From Shewanella nanhaiensis (GTDB lineage: Bacteria; Pseudomonadota; Gammaproteobacteria; Enterobacterales; Shewanellaceae): a stretch of DNA of 64,000 nucleotides. A program made the position numbers and the translations under genes. The stretch lies in assembly GCF_019457885.1 (NCBI RefSeq), contig NZ_JAHZST010000002.1, positions 1-64,000 of the forward strand, read 5' to 3'. Shown here piece by piece: positions 52,716-61,323 of the stretch. Every line of letters begins with the position of its first letter. Positions within the stretch are counted from its first letter, which is position 1. The notes beneath the pieces were generated by a model. That model searched no databases. It saw only the letters and a list, made by a program, of their open reading frames with translations, and had not been told where the DNA came from.

Positions 52716-54017
52716 CTACTGACTCTTCAGGTGAACACTAGGATTCGTAGAGCAGATCCGCCAAGCTGGATAAAGCCCTGCAATCAATGCACTCGCAATA
52801 GCTACACCAGGAGCTAACACCCACATACTCATTCCAAGTTGAGTTAATGCCTCCTCAAGTTTGAAGTGCGCTGACAAAATCGATAGCGATCCCCAAGCCC
52901 AGAGCAAACCAATCACACCACCAAAGAACCCAATCACTCCCACCTCTACCATATGCTGAGCAAATATTTGTGCTCTGCTAGCACCAATAGCGCGGCGAAC
53001 CCCGACCTCTGGAGCACGTTTAAGGAACTTGGCCAACAATAGGCCTAACATATTGACTAAACAGACAATTAAGAACAGTACGCTTAGACCCACCAATACC
53101 TTATTATCTTCAGGGACAACATTGTTCACCTTAAGCCAAGTGGCCACATCAGAGAGATCTGCTTTAGCTTCTGGCATCTCAAAACGGCCAATCAATTTTT
53201 GCTGCTCGATATAGTTGCTAAGCCAGAGCCGATACTCTTTTACCTGCTCAGGGGTATTAAGTTCGACCCAATACTGGTTCCAGTGAGTTTCTGAAGCAAG
53301 TCTGTCGGCGTAGGTCACAATATCTTCACGCTTCCAACTTTGGTTATTACCCCAACTCTCAAACTCCTCGATAGGCGCTAGAGAAAAGGGAACGAACATC
53401 CGCTCTGCATCATTAAAAGCACCGTTGTTAACGTCATAGTATTTAGGGCTTGGGTTCCAGTACTTGATCACACCTACAATCTGATAGGGCTTCTGGTTAA
53501 GATAGATAGTGCGGCCAACACTGTTTTCACCGCCAAATACCTCTTTGTTCAGATCTTCTCGGATCACCACTTGATAGGCAGGATCGATATCGACCTGCTT
53601 ACCCCAACTGTTACCGTAAAGAAACTCCACAGAGAACAGACCGAAGAAATCACTGTCTGCCACACGTGCGCCCTCTAGGATAGGCACGAAATTGTCATCG
53701 TCAGTTTGGACCGCCATCCCAGTTCGAAACATAGGGCTTTGACGAGTAGCAATACTGCTTTTTCGTAGATTAAAACTATCTTGATAGGTGATCTGTGGGT
53801 TGATTTCATCCCAAGAGTCGAGCCCTTGGCTCATCAAGCGCACCTCATAGAGCTGGCTTGAACGCTCACCCGCTGGATTAATGTTGGCCATCTGATAGAT
53901 ATTCAGGCTGGTGATAGTAATGCCAATACCGATAGAGATCGCCAGTACCATCAACAGGGACAATAGCGGCGTTTTTTTAATACTGCGCCAAGCTAAATCG
54001 AGATAATAGAAAAACAT
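52716..54017 (-). CDS. MacB-like ABC permease, first copy
   Basis: A 433-residue permease of the FtsX/MacB type with the same layout as its neighbour: N-terminal helix (LSLLMVLAISIGIGITITSL), a large periplasmic domain with NINPAGERSSQLYEVRLMSQ, and three C-terminal helices including FLKRAPEVGVRRAIGASRAQ. AAGGAG precedes ATG; spacing to the ATPase is 11 bp and to the second permease 25 bp. Part of the six-gene efflux operon. Confidence 0.9.
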   Translation of the reverse strand: MFFYYLDLAWRSIKKTPLLSLLMVLAISIGIGITITSLNIYQMANINPAGERSSQLYEVRLMSQGLDSWDEINPQITYQDSFNLRKSSIATRQSPMFRTGMAVQTDDDNFVPILEGARVADSDFFGLFSVEFLYGNSWGKQVDIDPAYQVVIREDLNKEVFGGENSVGRTIYLNQKPYQIVGVIKYWNPSPKYYDVNNGAFNDAERMFVPFSLAPIEEFESWGNNQSWKREDIVTYADRLASETHWNQYWVELNTPEQVKEYRLWLSNYIEQQKLIGRFEMPEAKADLSDVATWLKVNNVVPEDNKVLVGLSVLFLIVCLVNMLGLLLAKFLKRAPEVGVRRAIGASRAQIFAQHMVEVGVIGFFGGVIGLLWAWGSLSILSAHFKLEEALTQLGMSMWVLAPGVAIASALIAGLYPAWRICSTNPSVHLKSQ

Positions 54018-54028
54018 AGCCTCTCTCC

Positions 54029-54790
54029 TTATCCTGCAACTTGTTCAGTTTGAGCCTGCTGCCCATCACTAGGCGACTCTGTATCAGAGACTAGATGGGG
54101 CTTCTCAGCACCACCTTGATACATGGTAAAATCACACACCTGACCATCGACAATCTGGATGTTTCGCTGCGCGCGACGAGCCAGTTCAGGGTCGTGAGTT
54201 ACCATAATAATCGTGGTTCCCGCCTTATTGATCTCCTCAAGCAGCTCCATCACCTGACGTGCCATCATGCTGTCTAAGTTACCCGTTGGCTCATCGGCCA
54301 ATAGAAATCTTGGCTCTCCCGCCAGCGCACGTGCAATGGCCACACGCTGCTGCTGACCACCGGAAAGCTGTGACGGCAAATGCTTCATTCGTGCAGCCAA
54401 TCCAACCTGCTCCAGTGCATGTTGCACACGACGTTTACGCTCGGCGGCATTAAAACCGCGGTAGCGCAGTGGCACCTCAACATTCTCAGCAAGGTTTAGA
54501 TCTGGAATTAAGTTAAAACCCTGAAAGATGAAACCTATCTTCTCGTTTCGAATCGCCGCACTCTTGTTATCACTCAAGTTAGAGATATTCACGCCATCAA
54601 GAAAGTAATCACCATGAGTAAAGCCCTCGAGCAGACCAGCAATATTAAGGAAGGTCGTTTTGCCTGAGCCCGATGGCCCAGTGACAGCCACAAACTCCCC
54701 CTCTTTCACCTCTAAATTAAAATCTCGCAGCGCATGGGTCTCAACTAAATCCGTTTTAAATACTTTACTGATACTCTTCATCGATAACAT
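54029..54790 (-). CDS. ABC transporter ATPase (MacB/LolD type)
   Basis: A 253-residue ATPase with Walker A GPSGSGKTT, signature LSGGQQQRV, Walker B LLADEPTGNLD and switch His in VTHDPELARR. Residues after 225 are a short polar tail (GGAEKPHLVSDTESPSDGQQ). LolD/MacB-type ATPases pair with FtsX-type permeases, as here. AGGGA precedes ATG. Confidence 0.94.
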   Translation of the reverse strand: MLSMKSISKVFKTDLVETHALRDFNLEVKEGEFVAVTGPSGSGKTTFLNIAGLLEGFTHGDYFLDGVNISNLSDNKSAAIRNEKIGFIFQGFNLIPDLNLAENVEVPLRYRGFNAAERKRRVQHALEQVGLAARMKHLPSQLSGGQQQRVAIARALAGEPRFLLADEPTGNLDSMMARQVMELLEEINKAGTTIIMVTHDPELARRAQRNIQIVDGQVCDFTMYQGGAEKPHLVSDTESPSDGQQAQTEQVAG

Positions 54791-54869
54791 TTTAATATTC
54801 CCTGTTTTTATTCGTTCTAAAAGTCAGCTTATAACCGCCCACTTCTGATTCGTTTTCTATCACTTTGGC

Positions 54870-55166
54870 TTACCGAAAAATGAACTCAACCAAAGCCTTC
54901 ACCAACTTCCAAATTATCTCGCGTAAATGCTCTAACCCACCAACAGCATCGCTACCCACATTGGAGAGTTCATGGACGGACACATTCATCGGTGCCGTGA
55001 CCTCCAATACATTCAAACCAAACACAAACCAATCTTCGACGCTCTGAGTTGAAACCTGCACCGCAACCAACAAGATCAGCAATGCACTCACTGTGATCAC
55101 TTTTTGTGGGCTAAGTCTTCTCTCTTGAGTAAGTTGCATCTCAATTTTTTGCTCTAATCTATTCAT
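54870..55166 (-). CDS. small single-pass membrane protein in efflux operon
   Basis: A 98-residue protein. ATG 55166 has AAGGAGAG upstream and lies 10 bp after the HlyD stop; the longer frame overlaps hlyD and is rejected. A short charged N-terminal part (NRLEQKIEMQLTQERRLSPQ) precedes one membrane helix (VITVSALLILLVAVQ) and a periplasmic part with no recognised motif. It is not a normal part of MacAB systems and may be an accessory subunit or regulator. Confidence 0.72.
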   Translation of the reverse strand: MNRLEQKIEMQLTQERRLSPQKVITVSALLILLVAVQVSTQSVEDWFVFGLNVLEVTAPMNVSVHELSNVGSDAVGGLEHLREIIWKLVKALVEFIFR

Positions 55167-55176
55167 CTTGCTCTCC

Positions 55177-56439
55177 TTAGCGAACCAAGACTTGCTGAGC
55201 TTGCTTGAAGGGCTGAACGCTTGAGATGACCCATACATCACCTGCCTTGCCCCCCTGTAGCACCTCGATATGACTCATGCTGCGAGCCCCCAATTGGATC
55301 TCTGTCTGCTCAGCGATATCGCCATTCATGGTGTACACCTCTCGCCCACCACCGGTTGATACAAATGCCCCACGCTTCACCATCAAGACGTTGGGTCTGT
55401 TTTCAAGTAATACTCGTGCTGATAATCTTTGATTTTGACGAAGGTGCAAACGGTCATCTTGCTCAAAACGGACACGGGCAGTAACCTCACGATTTCTTAC
55501 CTCAGGAGAGATAGAGGAGAGCTCCCCCATCAAGGTCAGTTCACCAAATTTCAACTCAACATCCATGCCTAGACCAAGTTCATCGGCGTAGGATTCTGGT
55601 ACCGCTAACTCAGCTTCAAAAGCACTTAAATCCACCACAGTTAAGATAGGTTGGCTCTGACCAATACGCGCTTTCTGCTCTGTTAACCAGTTACCGATGA
55701 TTCCGCCAACTGGCGCTTTAATATTCAGTGCTGCAACTTGACGCTCAAGCTCACTCACCACTAGCTTCTGACGGTTAACCTCTGAAGCCTTATTTTTAAT
55801 CTCAAAAGCTAAGGTATCACGAGTCAACTCAGCTTCTTGCTGTGCATGGGCCGATAGTAGCTTAGCCTTATGCAGATCATCTTTACCCTTCTCGAAATCG
55901 ATCTTTGAGATAAGTTTATTCTCAATTAACTCATCACCACGACGACTCTCTCTGTCTGCGGCCTCAAGGTCGACCTTAGCCATATCCAGTGTCTGTTGCG
56001 CTTTTAACTGCTCTCGACGAGCGTCAAGACGGGCGCGCTCCAATGAGCTCTGCATCCCCTCAAGCAAGGCTTCCTGCTGCTTAAGACTATTCGTTAACTG
56101 ATGGCTTTCGATAGTGGCCACCACATCCCCGAGCTCAACTTTGTCACCGGGTTTTGCCAGTAACGTCACCGTACCTTGATCTGTGCTGTAGAGGATTGGT
56201 GCATTAGCTGCAACAATTTTACCTGTGGTGGCAATATCTCGAGTTAGAGTCCCCTGCTCTAAGGTCGCAAACCTTAAGTCACTACGACTAATCGACTCAC
56301 TGACATTACTGCCACCAACACTTGACCAAACCAGACCTGAAACCAAAAGTGCTGCGGCAGTTGCAATTAAAGGCCATTTAAGTCTGCTAGCTTTGCTTGC
56401 CTGTACCACAGTGTCCTGTCCGCTCGTATCCTGAATCAT
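55177..56439 (-). CDS. HlyD/MacA-type periplasmic adaptor
   Basis: A 420-residue membrane-fusion protein. A N-terminal signal anchor (LKWPLIATAAALLVSGLVW) is followed by a lipoyl/barrel domain half (ANAPILYSTDQGTVTLLAKP), a long coiled-coil hairpin (about 110-220), then GIIGNWLTEQKARIGQSQPI and a beta-barrel. It links the MacB-like permeases to an outer-membrane TolC protein, which is not in the window. ATG 56439 has AGGA seven bases upstream and leaves a 43-base leader after the predicted sigma-54 start; the frame can reach 56478 but would leave no leader. First gene of the operon. Confidence 0.9.
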   Translation of the reverse strand: MIQDTSGQDTVVQASKASRLKWPLIATAAALLVSGLVWSSVGGSNVSESISRSDLRFATLEQGTLTRDIATTGKIVAANAPILYSTDQGTVTLLAKPGDKVELGDVVATIESHQLTNSLKQQEALLEGMQSSLERARLDARREQLKAQQTLDMAKVDLEAADRESRRGDELIENKLISKIDFEKGKDDLHKAKLLSAHAQQEAELTRDTLAFEIKNKASEVNRQKLVVSELERQVAALNIKAPVGGIIGNWLTEQKARIGQSQPILTVVDLSAFEAELAVPESYADELGLGMDVELKFGELTLMGELSSISPEVRNREVTARVRFEQDDRLHLRQNQRLSARVLLENRPNVLMVKRGAFVSTGGGREVYTMNGDIAEQTEIQLGARSMSHIEVLQGGKAGDVWVISSVQPFKQAQQVLVR

Positions 56440-56491
56440 CTTCCTGTCCTGTCCGTTTGGTAAGTGTTTATCGCTCATCTAACTTGATTAA

Positions 56492-56508
56492 TACAAGGTA
56501 TGTGCCAA
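56492..56508 (-). promoter_or_regulatory. sigma-54 promoter of the efflux operon
   Basis: On the minus strand TTGGCAC-N5-TTGTA gives the -24 TGGCAC and -12 TTGT at the right spacing; only the -12 C of TTGC is replaced by T. Transcription would start near 56482. The regulator encoded in the operon is sigma-54-dependent, which supports this call. Confidence 0.75.
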
Positions 56509-56569
56509 AAGCAACTTAACATTAAAAATCAACAAGATAAGCAAAACAAAAGGATAAGAGATTAAGAAA

Positions 56570-56686
56570 GTGTCCGCGGACAGATAGAGAATGTGTCCGA
56601 TCTTCTACTCATATCAGTAGAAAGTGTCCGATCTATTCTCATATGGGAAAATAAAGTGTCCGCAGGCCAAAAACTTGGGCGGACAC
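56570..56686. promoter_or_regulatory. GTGTCCG upstream activating site cluster
   Basis: GTGTCCG occurs at 56570 (as palindrome TGTCCGCGGACA), 56593, 56624 and 56656, with an inverted CGGACAC at 56680. The copies at 56593, 56624 and 56656 are spaced 31 and 32 bp, about three helical turns. The 56593 and 56624 copies extend into a longer shared pattern (GTGTCCGATCT ... CTCATAT). They lie 62-180 bp upstream of the sigma-54 -24 element, typical for an NtrC-type activator. Confidence 0.75.
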
Positions 56687-56773
56687 ACTAGAGATTTCAC
56701 GTTATGAAGCTGTGACTTTAAAGAGGGGAAGAACTATCTAAAAATGTGGCTCAGCGCATCGCTCAAGATAAAG

Positions 56774-57259
56774 CTAGGCTTGGGCTTGACTCCCTAGGTA
56801 GTTTTGACTCAGCTTACCGATATAGAGCCCAGTGATCATCGCGAGCATAAATAACCCTAGGCTGATATCTAAGCTGCCGAGATTCACCAGCGCAGGTCCC
56901 GGACAGATCCCTGCTATTCCCCAACCTAAGCCGAAGATCCCAGCGCCAAATATCAACTGACCATCAGGCTTTTTCACCTCAGGCAGGTGATACTGACTAT
57001 CACAGACAGGCCCTGAACTAATCGCAGAGTTTGCGCTGGTTCTAGATTTAACCCTTGGCTTAACATAGAGATGAAACACTGATATATAAACCGATAGTGC
57101 ACCAGCCATCACAAACATTAGCGAGGGATCCCAGCTGCCATCGAGCAGACCCTTAAGATCGAGAAAACCGATAACCTTTGTTGGTTCTGCCATACCAGAG
57201 AGCAACAAACCTGCACCAAACAGCAATCCTGAAAGAGATGCAATCCACTTATTATTCAT
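56774..57259 (-). CDS. YeeE/YedE-type sulfur transporter half, DUF6691-like
   Basis: A 161-residue membrane protein of the YeeE/YedE family with four to five hydrophobic segments and the motif GWGIAGICPGPALVNLGSLD. A polar loop rich in Lys separates the two halves. Together with the neighbouring half it should import or export thiosulfate, sulfide-derived or persulfide sulfur. GGAG precedes ATG by six bases. Last gene of the persulfide reductase operon. Confidence 0.88.
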   Translation of the reverse strand: MNNKWIASLSGLLFGAGLLLSGMAEPTKVIGFLDLKGLLDGSWDPSLMFVMAGALSVYISVFHLYVKPRVKSRTSANSAISSGPVCDSQYHLPEVKKPDGQLIFGAGIFGLGWGIAGICPGPALVNLGSLDISLGLFMLAMITGLYIGKLSQNYLGSQAQA

Positions 57260-57302
57260 TTTTTACTCCAAAAACGGCAAGAGTGATTAATATCATTTGA
57301 TA

Positions 57303-57734
57303 CTAATGGATTAAAACAGCAGCAAGCATGCCAGTTAGCATAAATACTCCAGTCGCAATCACTGAGCGAAGAGATAACCTGCCGATGCCACAGATCCCAT
57401 GACCACTAGTACAGCCAGAGCCTATGTTGCTGCCAAGTCCCACCAGCAAGCCCCCTATGATTAACAAGGGAGTGGAAACCTGATTAAATTGAGGTTGATT
57501 ATGTGATGATGAGCCTGAAAGCAACGCATAAACAAAGCCCGCTGAGACTAAGCCAAACAGAAAAAACCACTGCCAAGCTAAGCCAGTTTCTTTATCACTA
57601 CCAGCCCTCTCCTTGGGCAAGAGAGCCGAAGATAAAATGCCACTGATCCCTGCAATTCGACCATTGAAGAACATCAAACCAATAGCGGCTAGACCAATTA
57701 AACTCCCACCTAAAAACGACATTAATAGGCTCAT
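57303..57734 (-). CDS. YeeE/YedE-type sulfur transporter half
   Basis: A 143-residue membrane protein, the other half of the YeeE/YedE pair, with the characteristic Cys motif GSNIGSGCTSGHGICGIGRL. These Cys residues handle thiosulfate or related sulfur ions in structurally studied YeeE. The start overlaps the persulfide reductase stop (ATGA), so translation is coupled. Acts with the partner half encoded 43 bp downstream. Confidence 0.9.
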   Translation of the reverse strand: MSLLMSFLGGSLIGLAAIGLMFFNGRIAGISGILSSALLPKERAGSDKETGLAWQWFFLFGLVSAGFVYALLSGSSSHNQPQFNQVSTPLLIIGGLLVGLGSNIGSGCTSGHGICGIGRLSLRSVIATGVFMLTGMLAAVLIH

Positions 57735-59377
57735 GCAGTCACCGCCTGATAGGTCTTAAACCCACCGCTTAAGTTTCTGGCCTTAAAACCATGACTAACC
57801 AACATTCGATAAGCTACATGCCCTCGTAATCCCACCTGACAGAAAACCAGTACTTCCCTATCTCGGGGCAGCTCATTGAGCCTCTCCCTAAGTTGATCCA
57901 GTGGAATGTTTACCGCTCCCGCTATTGAACCCGCTTTAAGCAACTCGCCAGGATTTCTAACATCGAGTAAGATCTGGCTGTCATCACGAGCATCAATATC
58001 TGCGCTGTGACATAAGCATGTCTCGCCTTTCAATCTATTAGTGGCGACAAAGCCAGCCTGATTAAGCAGATCCTTAGCCGAGCCATAGGGCGGTGCGTAG
58101 GTCAGCTCCATATCTTGCAGATCATAAACAGTTAATCCCGCTCTTATGGCCACAGCCAACACATCGATTCGCTTATCAACGCCATCACGTCCCAAGGCCT
58201 GAGCCCCTAAAATTTTGCCGTTATCTGTATTAAACAAAAGCTTTAATGAGATAGGGTGCGCACCAGGGAAGTAGCTCGCATGACTGGCGCCATGCAGATA
58301 GACTTTATCGAAAGGTATCTCTGTTTTAGCGAGGCGCTTTTCACTCAGGCCTGTACTGGCAATCGCTAAGTCAAACACTCGACAGATAGCCGTTCCTTGG
58401 GTCTTTTTATAGCTATCATGACCACCGAAGATATTGTTTGCAGCGATACGACCTTGCCTGTTTGCCGGCCCTGCCAGTGGCACTAGGCACTTTTCACCTG
58501 TTAATAGATCAAACTCCTCGACCGCATCTCCCACCGCATAGATATCGGCATCACTGGTTCGCATCATTTCGTCAACAATGATCCCCCCCAGCTCACCGAT
58601 GGCCAGCCCAGCATCTACTGCTAAACGGGTCTCAGGTTTGACGCCAATAGCGCAGATTAATAGCTCTGTATCAAGAGACTCACCATTGCTTAAGAAGAGG
58701 CTCAATCCAGAGCTTGTCTGTTCGACACTAGCAAGGCCAGTATTAAGTCGCAGATCTATCCCTTTCGCTAGAATCTCACTGTGGAGCATATTCGCCATCT
58801 CTACATCCACAGGCGCCATCACCTGATTCGAGAGCTCCAGCATGGTCACCTCAATATTAAGAGCATGAAAAGACTCCATCATCTCAAGGCCGATAAAGCC
58901 GCCCCCTACAACCGTGACATGGCCAGGCCTGCTTTGTTTAACACTGGCTAAGATCCTATCCATATCGGGGATATTGCGTAGCGAGAAAGTAAGCGGTGTA
59001 TTTAAACCTGGGATTGGTGGCGTGATTGGCTCAGCTCCTGGAGATAAAAGTAGTGCATCGTAGCTTTCACTGTACTGCTCACCGGTAATGAGGTTCTTCA
59101 CCAATAGGGTTTTGGCGACTTTATCGATGGCAATCACCTCCTGCTGTACGCGCACATCGACATTAAAGCGGGACTTGAAGCTAGCAGGCGTTTGCAGAAT
59201 AAGCGAACTGCGCTCAGGGATCTCACCACTGATATGATAAGGAAGACCACAATTAGCAAAAGAGACAAATTCACCACGTTCAAACATGATGATCTCGGCC
59301 TCCTCATTCAAACGCCTTGCACGAGCCGCTGCCGATGCACCACCAGCTACACCACCAATAATCAGTAACTTCTTCAT
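57731..59377 (-). CDS. NADH-dependent persulfide reductase (CoA-disulfide reductase/rhodanese fusion)
   Basis: A 548-residue flavoprotein that matches the Npsr enzyme characterised from Shewanella. The FAD-binding part starts LLIIGGVAGGASAAARARRL; active-site Cys43 lies in SFANCGLPYH. A C-terminal rhodanese domain carries Cys513 in LVFCQVGLRGH. The enzyme reduces CoA persulfide or related polysulfides to release sulfide. ATG 59377 has GAGG six bases upstream. Operon with two YeeE/YedE transporter halves; a 33-bp inverted repeat lies in the promoter. Confidence 0.93.
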   Translation of the reverse strand: MKKLLIIGGVAGGASAAARARRLNEEAEIIMFERGEFVSFANCGLPYHISGEIPERSSLILQTPASFKSRFNVDVRVQQEVIAIDKVAKTLLVKNLITGEQYSESYDALLLSPGAEPITPPIPGLNTPLTFSLRNIPDMDRILASVKQSRPGHVTVVGGGFIGLEMMESFHALNIEVTMLELSNQVMAPVDVEMANMLHSEILAKGIDLRLNTGLASVEQTSSGLSLFLSNGESLDTELLICAIGVKPETRLAVDAGLAIGELGGIIVDEMMRTSDADIYAVGDAVEEFDLLTGEKCLVPLAGPANRQGRIAANNIFGGHDSYKKTQGTAICRVFDLAIASTGLSEKRLAKTEIPFDKVYLHGASHASYFPGAHPISLKLLFNTDNGKILGAQALGRDGVDKRIDVLAVAIRAGLTVYDLQDMELTYAPPYGSAKDLLNQAGFVATNRLKGETCLCHSADIDARDDSQILLDVRNPGELLKAGSIAGAVNIPLDQLRERLNELPRDREVLVFCQVGLRGHVAYRMLVSHGFKARNLSGGFKTYQAVTA

Positions 59378-59429
59378 CTTCAACCTCAAGCTTTTAGAAT
59401 ATGGATGCAGTCTATTATATTTTTAAGTC

Positions 59430-59462
59430 CATTAGAATTTTTTTTATTAAAAAAATCTAATG
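59430..59462. promoter_or_regulatory. inverted repeat in persulfide reductase promoter
   Basis: CATTAGA and TCTAATG flank a T/A-rich core that is itself nearly symmetric (T8-ATT-A7). It lies about 55 bp upstream of the start codon. A repressor that senses sulfide or persulfide (ArsR type, such as BigR or YgaV) is a plausible binder. Confidence 0.6.
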
Positions 59463-59621
59463 TAACAGTTGTAACATAAGAAAAACTAAAAGATTCATAT
59501 TGTAGAGTGGAGATAAAGCCTGAATAATTAGCCTAGAACAGACTCATAAGTCGTAAAAAAATATAGGGAGCGCTTGTTCAAAGTAGAAGTGCACCAAAAA
59601 GTGAAGAAAGATATATACCTT

Positions 59622-59691
59622 AGCTCGCAGCTAGAGTTTCGACACTCGACACTCGAAATTCGAAACTCTTAGCCTTTAACCTCTAACTAGA
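59622..59691. repeat. degenerate 7-bp tandem array abutting a stop codon
   Basis: Ten heptads follow in exact register, including AGCTCGC, GTTTCGA, CACTCGA (twice), AATTCGA, AACTCTT, AACCTCT and AACTAGA. The last unit contains the stop codon of the MAPEG gene. Related to the TTTCGAG array at 43130. Confidence 0.65.
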
Positions 59692-60070
59692 ACGCCTGAC
59701 AGAAGATAGTGAAGGAGGAGATAATGGCAACAAACCAGCTTAAAGAGCGCAATGTGCCTTTGTCGATAAGGTATAACACTTGATAGGCGATGCGAGCTAG
59801 CACATGCACGATAGCAAAGATCACAGCGGTATCGTTAACACTGTTTGTCGCGATCACGGTCACGACCGCGAGTCCAAAAGTCAATAAAGATTCAAATGCA
59901 TTTTGATGACCAGCCACAGCCCGAGCACCAAAACCTGTTAACTTTGCCTGTTGATCTCTCGGGTGAGCATTATCATAGCCACCGGCTTTTGCCATCGCGA
60001 CAGCTACGGGGCCTTTCGCTAGATAGGGCAACAACATAGCAATAAACAGACAAATAAGTAGGGTGGTCAT
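59687..60070 (-). CDS. MAPEG family membrane protein
   Basis: A 127-residue protein with four membrane helices and the MAPEG motif GARAVAGHQNAFESLLTFGL plus ARIAYQVLYLIDKGTLRSLS. MAPEG proteins include microsomal glutathione transferases; bacterial members of this size usually have unknown substrates. AAGGA lies ten bases before ATG. No obvious operon partner. Confidence 0.9.
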   Translation of the reverse strand: MTTLLICLFIAMLLPYLAKGPVAVAMAKAGGYDNAHPRDQQAKLTGFGARAVAGHQNAFESLLTFGLAVVTVIATNSVNDTAVIFAIVHVLARIAYQVLYLIDKGTLRSLSWFVAIISSFTIFCQAF

Positions 60071-60152
60071 AGGGTAGAGATCCTTTATTAGTTAAAAACA
60101 GGTGCGAGTTAAAGATAAAGCTAAGAAAGTTACTAGTATCATAACTAGCAAC

Positions 60153-60977
60153 TTATTTTCTCGCTTTATCTAAAGCTTCACAAAGCGCATTAACCCCTAA
60201 TAGTGCCCTAGGCGCTGCCCTATGTAAAAGATCGGCATTAAGCTGGTAGATATGTTGCTGTTTTACCGCAGGGATCTCCTGCCACTTGCTCCAATCAACA
60301 CCTAGCACATTGCCCTCATCTTGGCTCTGAAGGATCACTTGTGGCATCTTAAGCAGTACACTCTCAAGACTCACCTGAGGGTAATCACTGGCAGCATCAA
60401 TATAGACATTATCACCATGACAAACATCGATGATCTGTTGGATCCAGCTGTTTTTAGCCACTGTCATCAAGGGGGTAGACCAGAGTTGATAGAAGACTTT
60501 TACCTTCTGCTTAGCTAAATTGTCCTTGCGTAACTTAGCCAGCTGAGCAAGGTACTCATCACCAACCCTACCAGCTTGCGCCCTATTTCCGGTCAACTCC
60601 CCCAAGGCCTTAAGCTCGTCGGCGACCGCCTCTAGTGTCTTAGGGTCGCTATTAAATACCTTAAACCCTAAGCTCTTAATCCGCTCAATATCTTCTGCTT
60701 TATTGCCACTGCCCCACACCAGAACCAGATCAGGGTTAAGCTCAATCACACGTTCAATTTGGACCCCGTGATAGCCGCCAATACGTGGGATATCAAGTGC
60801 AGCTTCAGGAAAGTCAGCATGATCTGTGGTGGCTACAATCGTCTCACCCGCCCCTATGGCATAGAGCATCTCCACCGAATGAGGTGATAAAGCAATCACA
60901 CGTTTCGCAGGCGCAGCCACCACTATGGATATAGGCAGAAAAACAATCAACAACAGCATCTTATCTATTAACTTCAT
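60153..60977 (-). CDS. btuF: cobalamin-binding protein BtuF
   Basis: A 274-residue periplasmic binding protein of the BtuF class, with a signal peptide (residues about 1-21) and the opening RVIALSPHSVEMLYAIGAGE, RIGGYHGVQIERVIELNPDL and LKMPQVILQSQDEGN. It delivers vitamin B12 to BtuCD, which is not encoded in the window. ATG 60977 has GAGAG upstream; GTG 60980 is an alternative. Cobalamin genes btuR and cobQ lie beyond the tRNA gene in the same direction. Confidence 0.88.
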   Translation of the reverse strand: MKLIDKMLLLIVFLPISIVVAAPAKRVIALSPHSVEMLYAIGAGETIVATTDHADFPEAALDIPRIGGYHGVQIERVIELNPDLVLVWGSGNKAEDIERIKSLGFKVFNSDPKTLEAVADELKALGELTGNRAQAGRVGDEYLAQLAKLRKDNLAKQKVKVFYQLWSTPLMTVAKNSWIQQIIDVCHGDNVYIDAASDYPQVSLESVLLKMPQVILQSQDEGNVLGVDWSKWQEIPAVKQQHIYQLNADLLHRAAPRALLGVNALCEALDKARK

Positions 60978-61165
60978 CACACTCTCTTTTTAAATTAATC
61001 CACTTTTATCGCTAAAAACCATGCCAACTACAACAGATATCACAGAGCGAGGATATCAGTCACTCGCCATATTGACAGTAAAAACAAACAGCAGTAATAT
61101 TTATCAATCAAGGACAAAGTAAGTTATTAGTAATCAATAACTTGAAACGCTTCAATCCTTACCTT

Positions 61166-61252
61166 GCAGATGTGGTGGAATTGGTAGACACGCTAGCTTC
61201 AGGTGCTAGTGCCCGCAAGGGCGTGGGAGTTCAAGTCTCCCCATCTGTACCA
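61166..61252 (+). tRNA. tRNA-Leu (anticodon CAG)
   Basis: A complete class II tRNA: acceptor GCAGATG / CATCTGT (with terminal G-U as in other Leu tRNAs), D-arm with TGGTAGA, anticodon stem CTAGC / GCTAG around TTCAGGT (anticodon CAG, reads CUG), a long variable arm with GCCCGCAAGGGC, T-loop TTCAAGT and encoded CCA at 61250-61252. Confidence 0.97.
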
Positions 61253-61323
61253 AACTTCTCAGTCTTGTTTCCAAGTAAAGCCTATACTTTTATCCCCCCC
61301 AGAACATACACACTTCGCACCCA

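Noticed and set aside
56500..56516. Plus-strand reading of GTGCCA and GCAA as a sigma-54 promoter.
   Set aside because: The elements are in the wrong order for that direction; the minus-strand TTGGCAC-N5-TTGTA is the correct reading.
60978..61165. Cobalamin riboswitch upstream of btuF.
   Set aside because: The 188-bp region is AT-rich with no B12-box-like GCCACTG sequence or extended stems.
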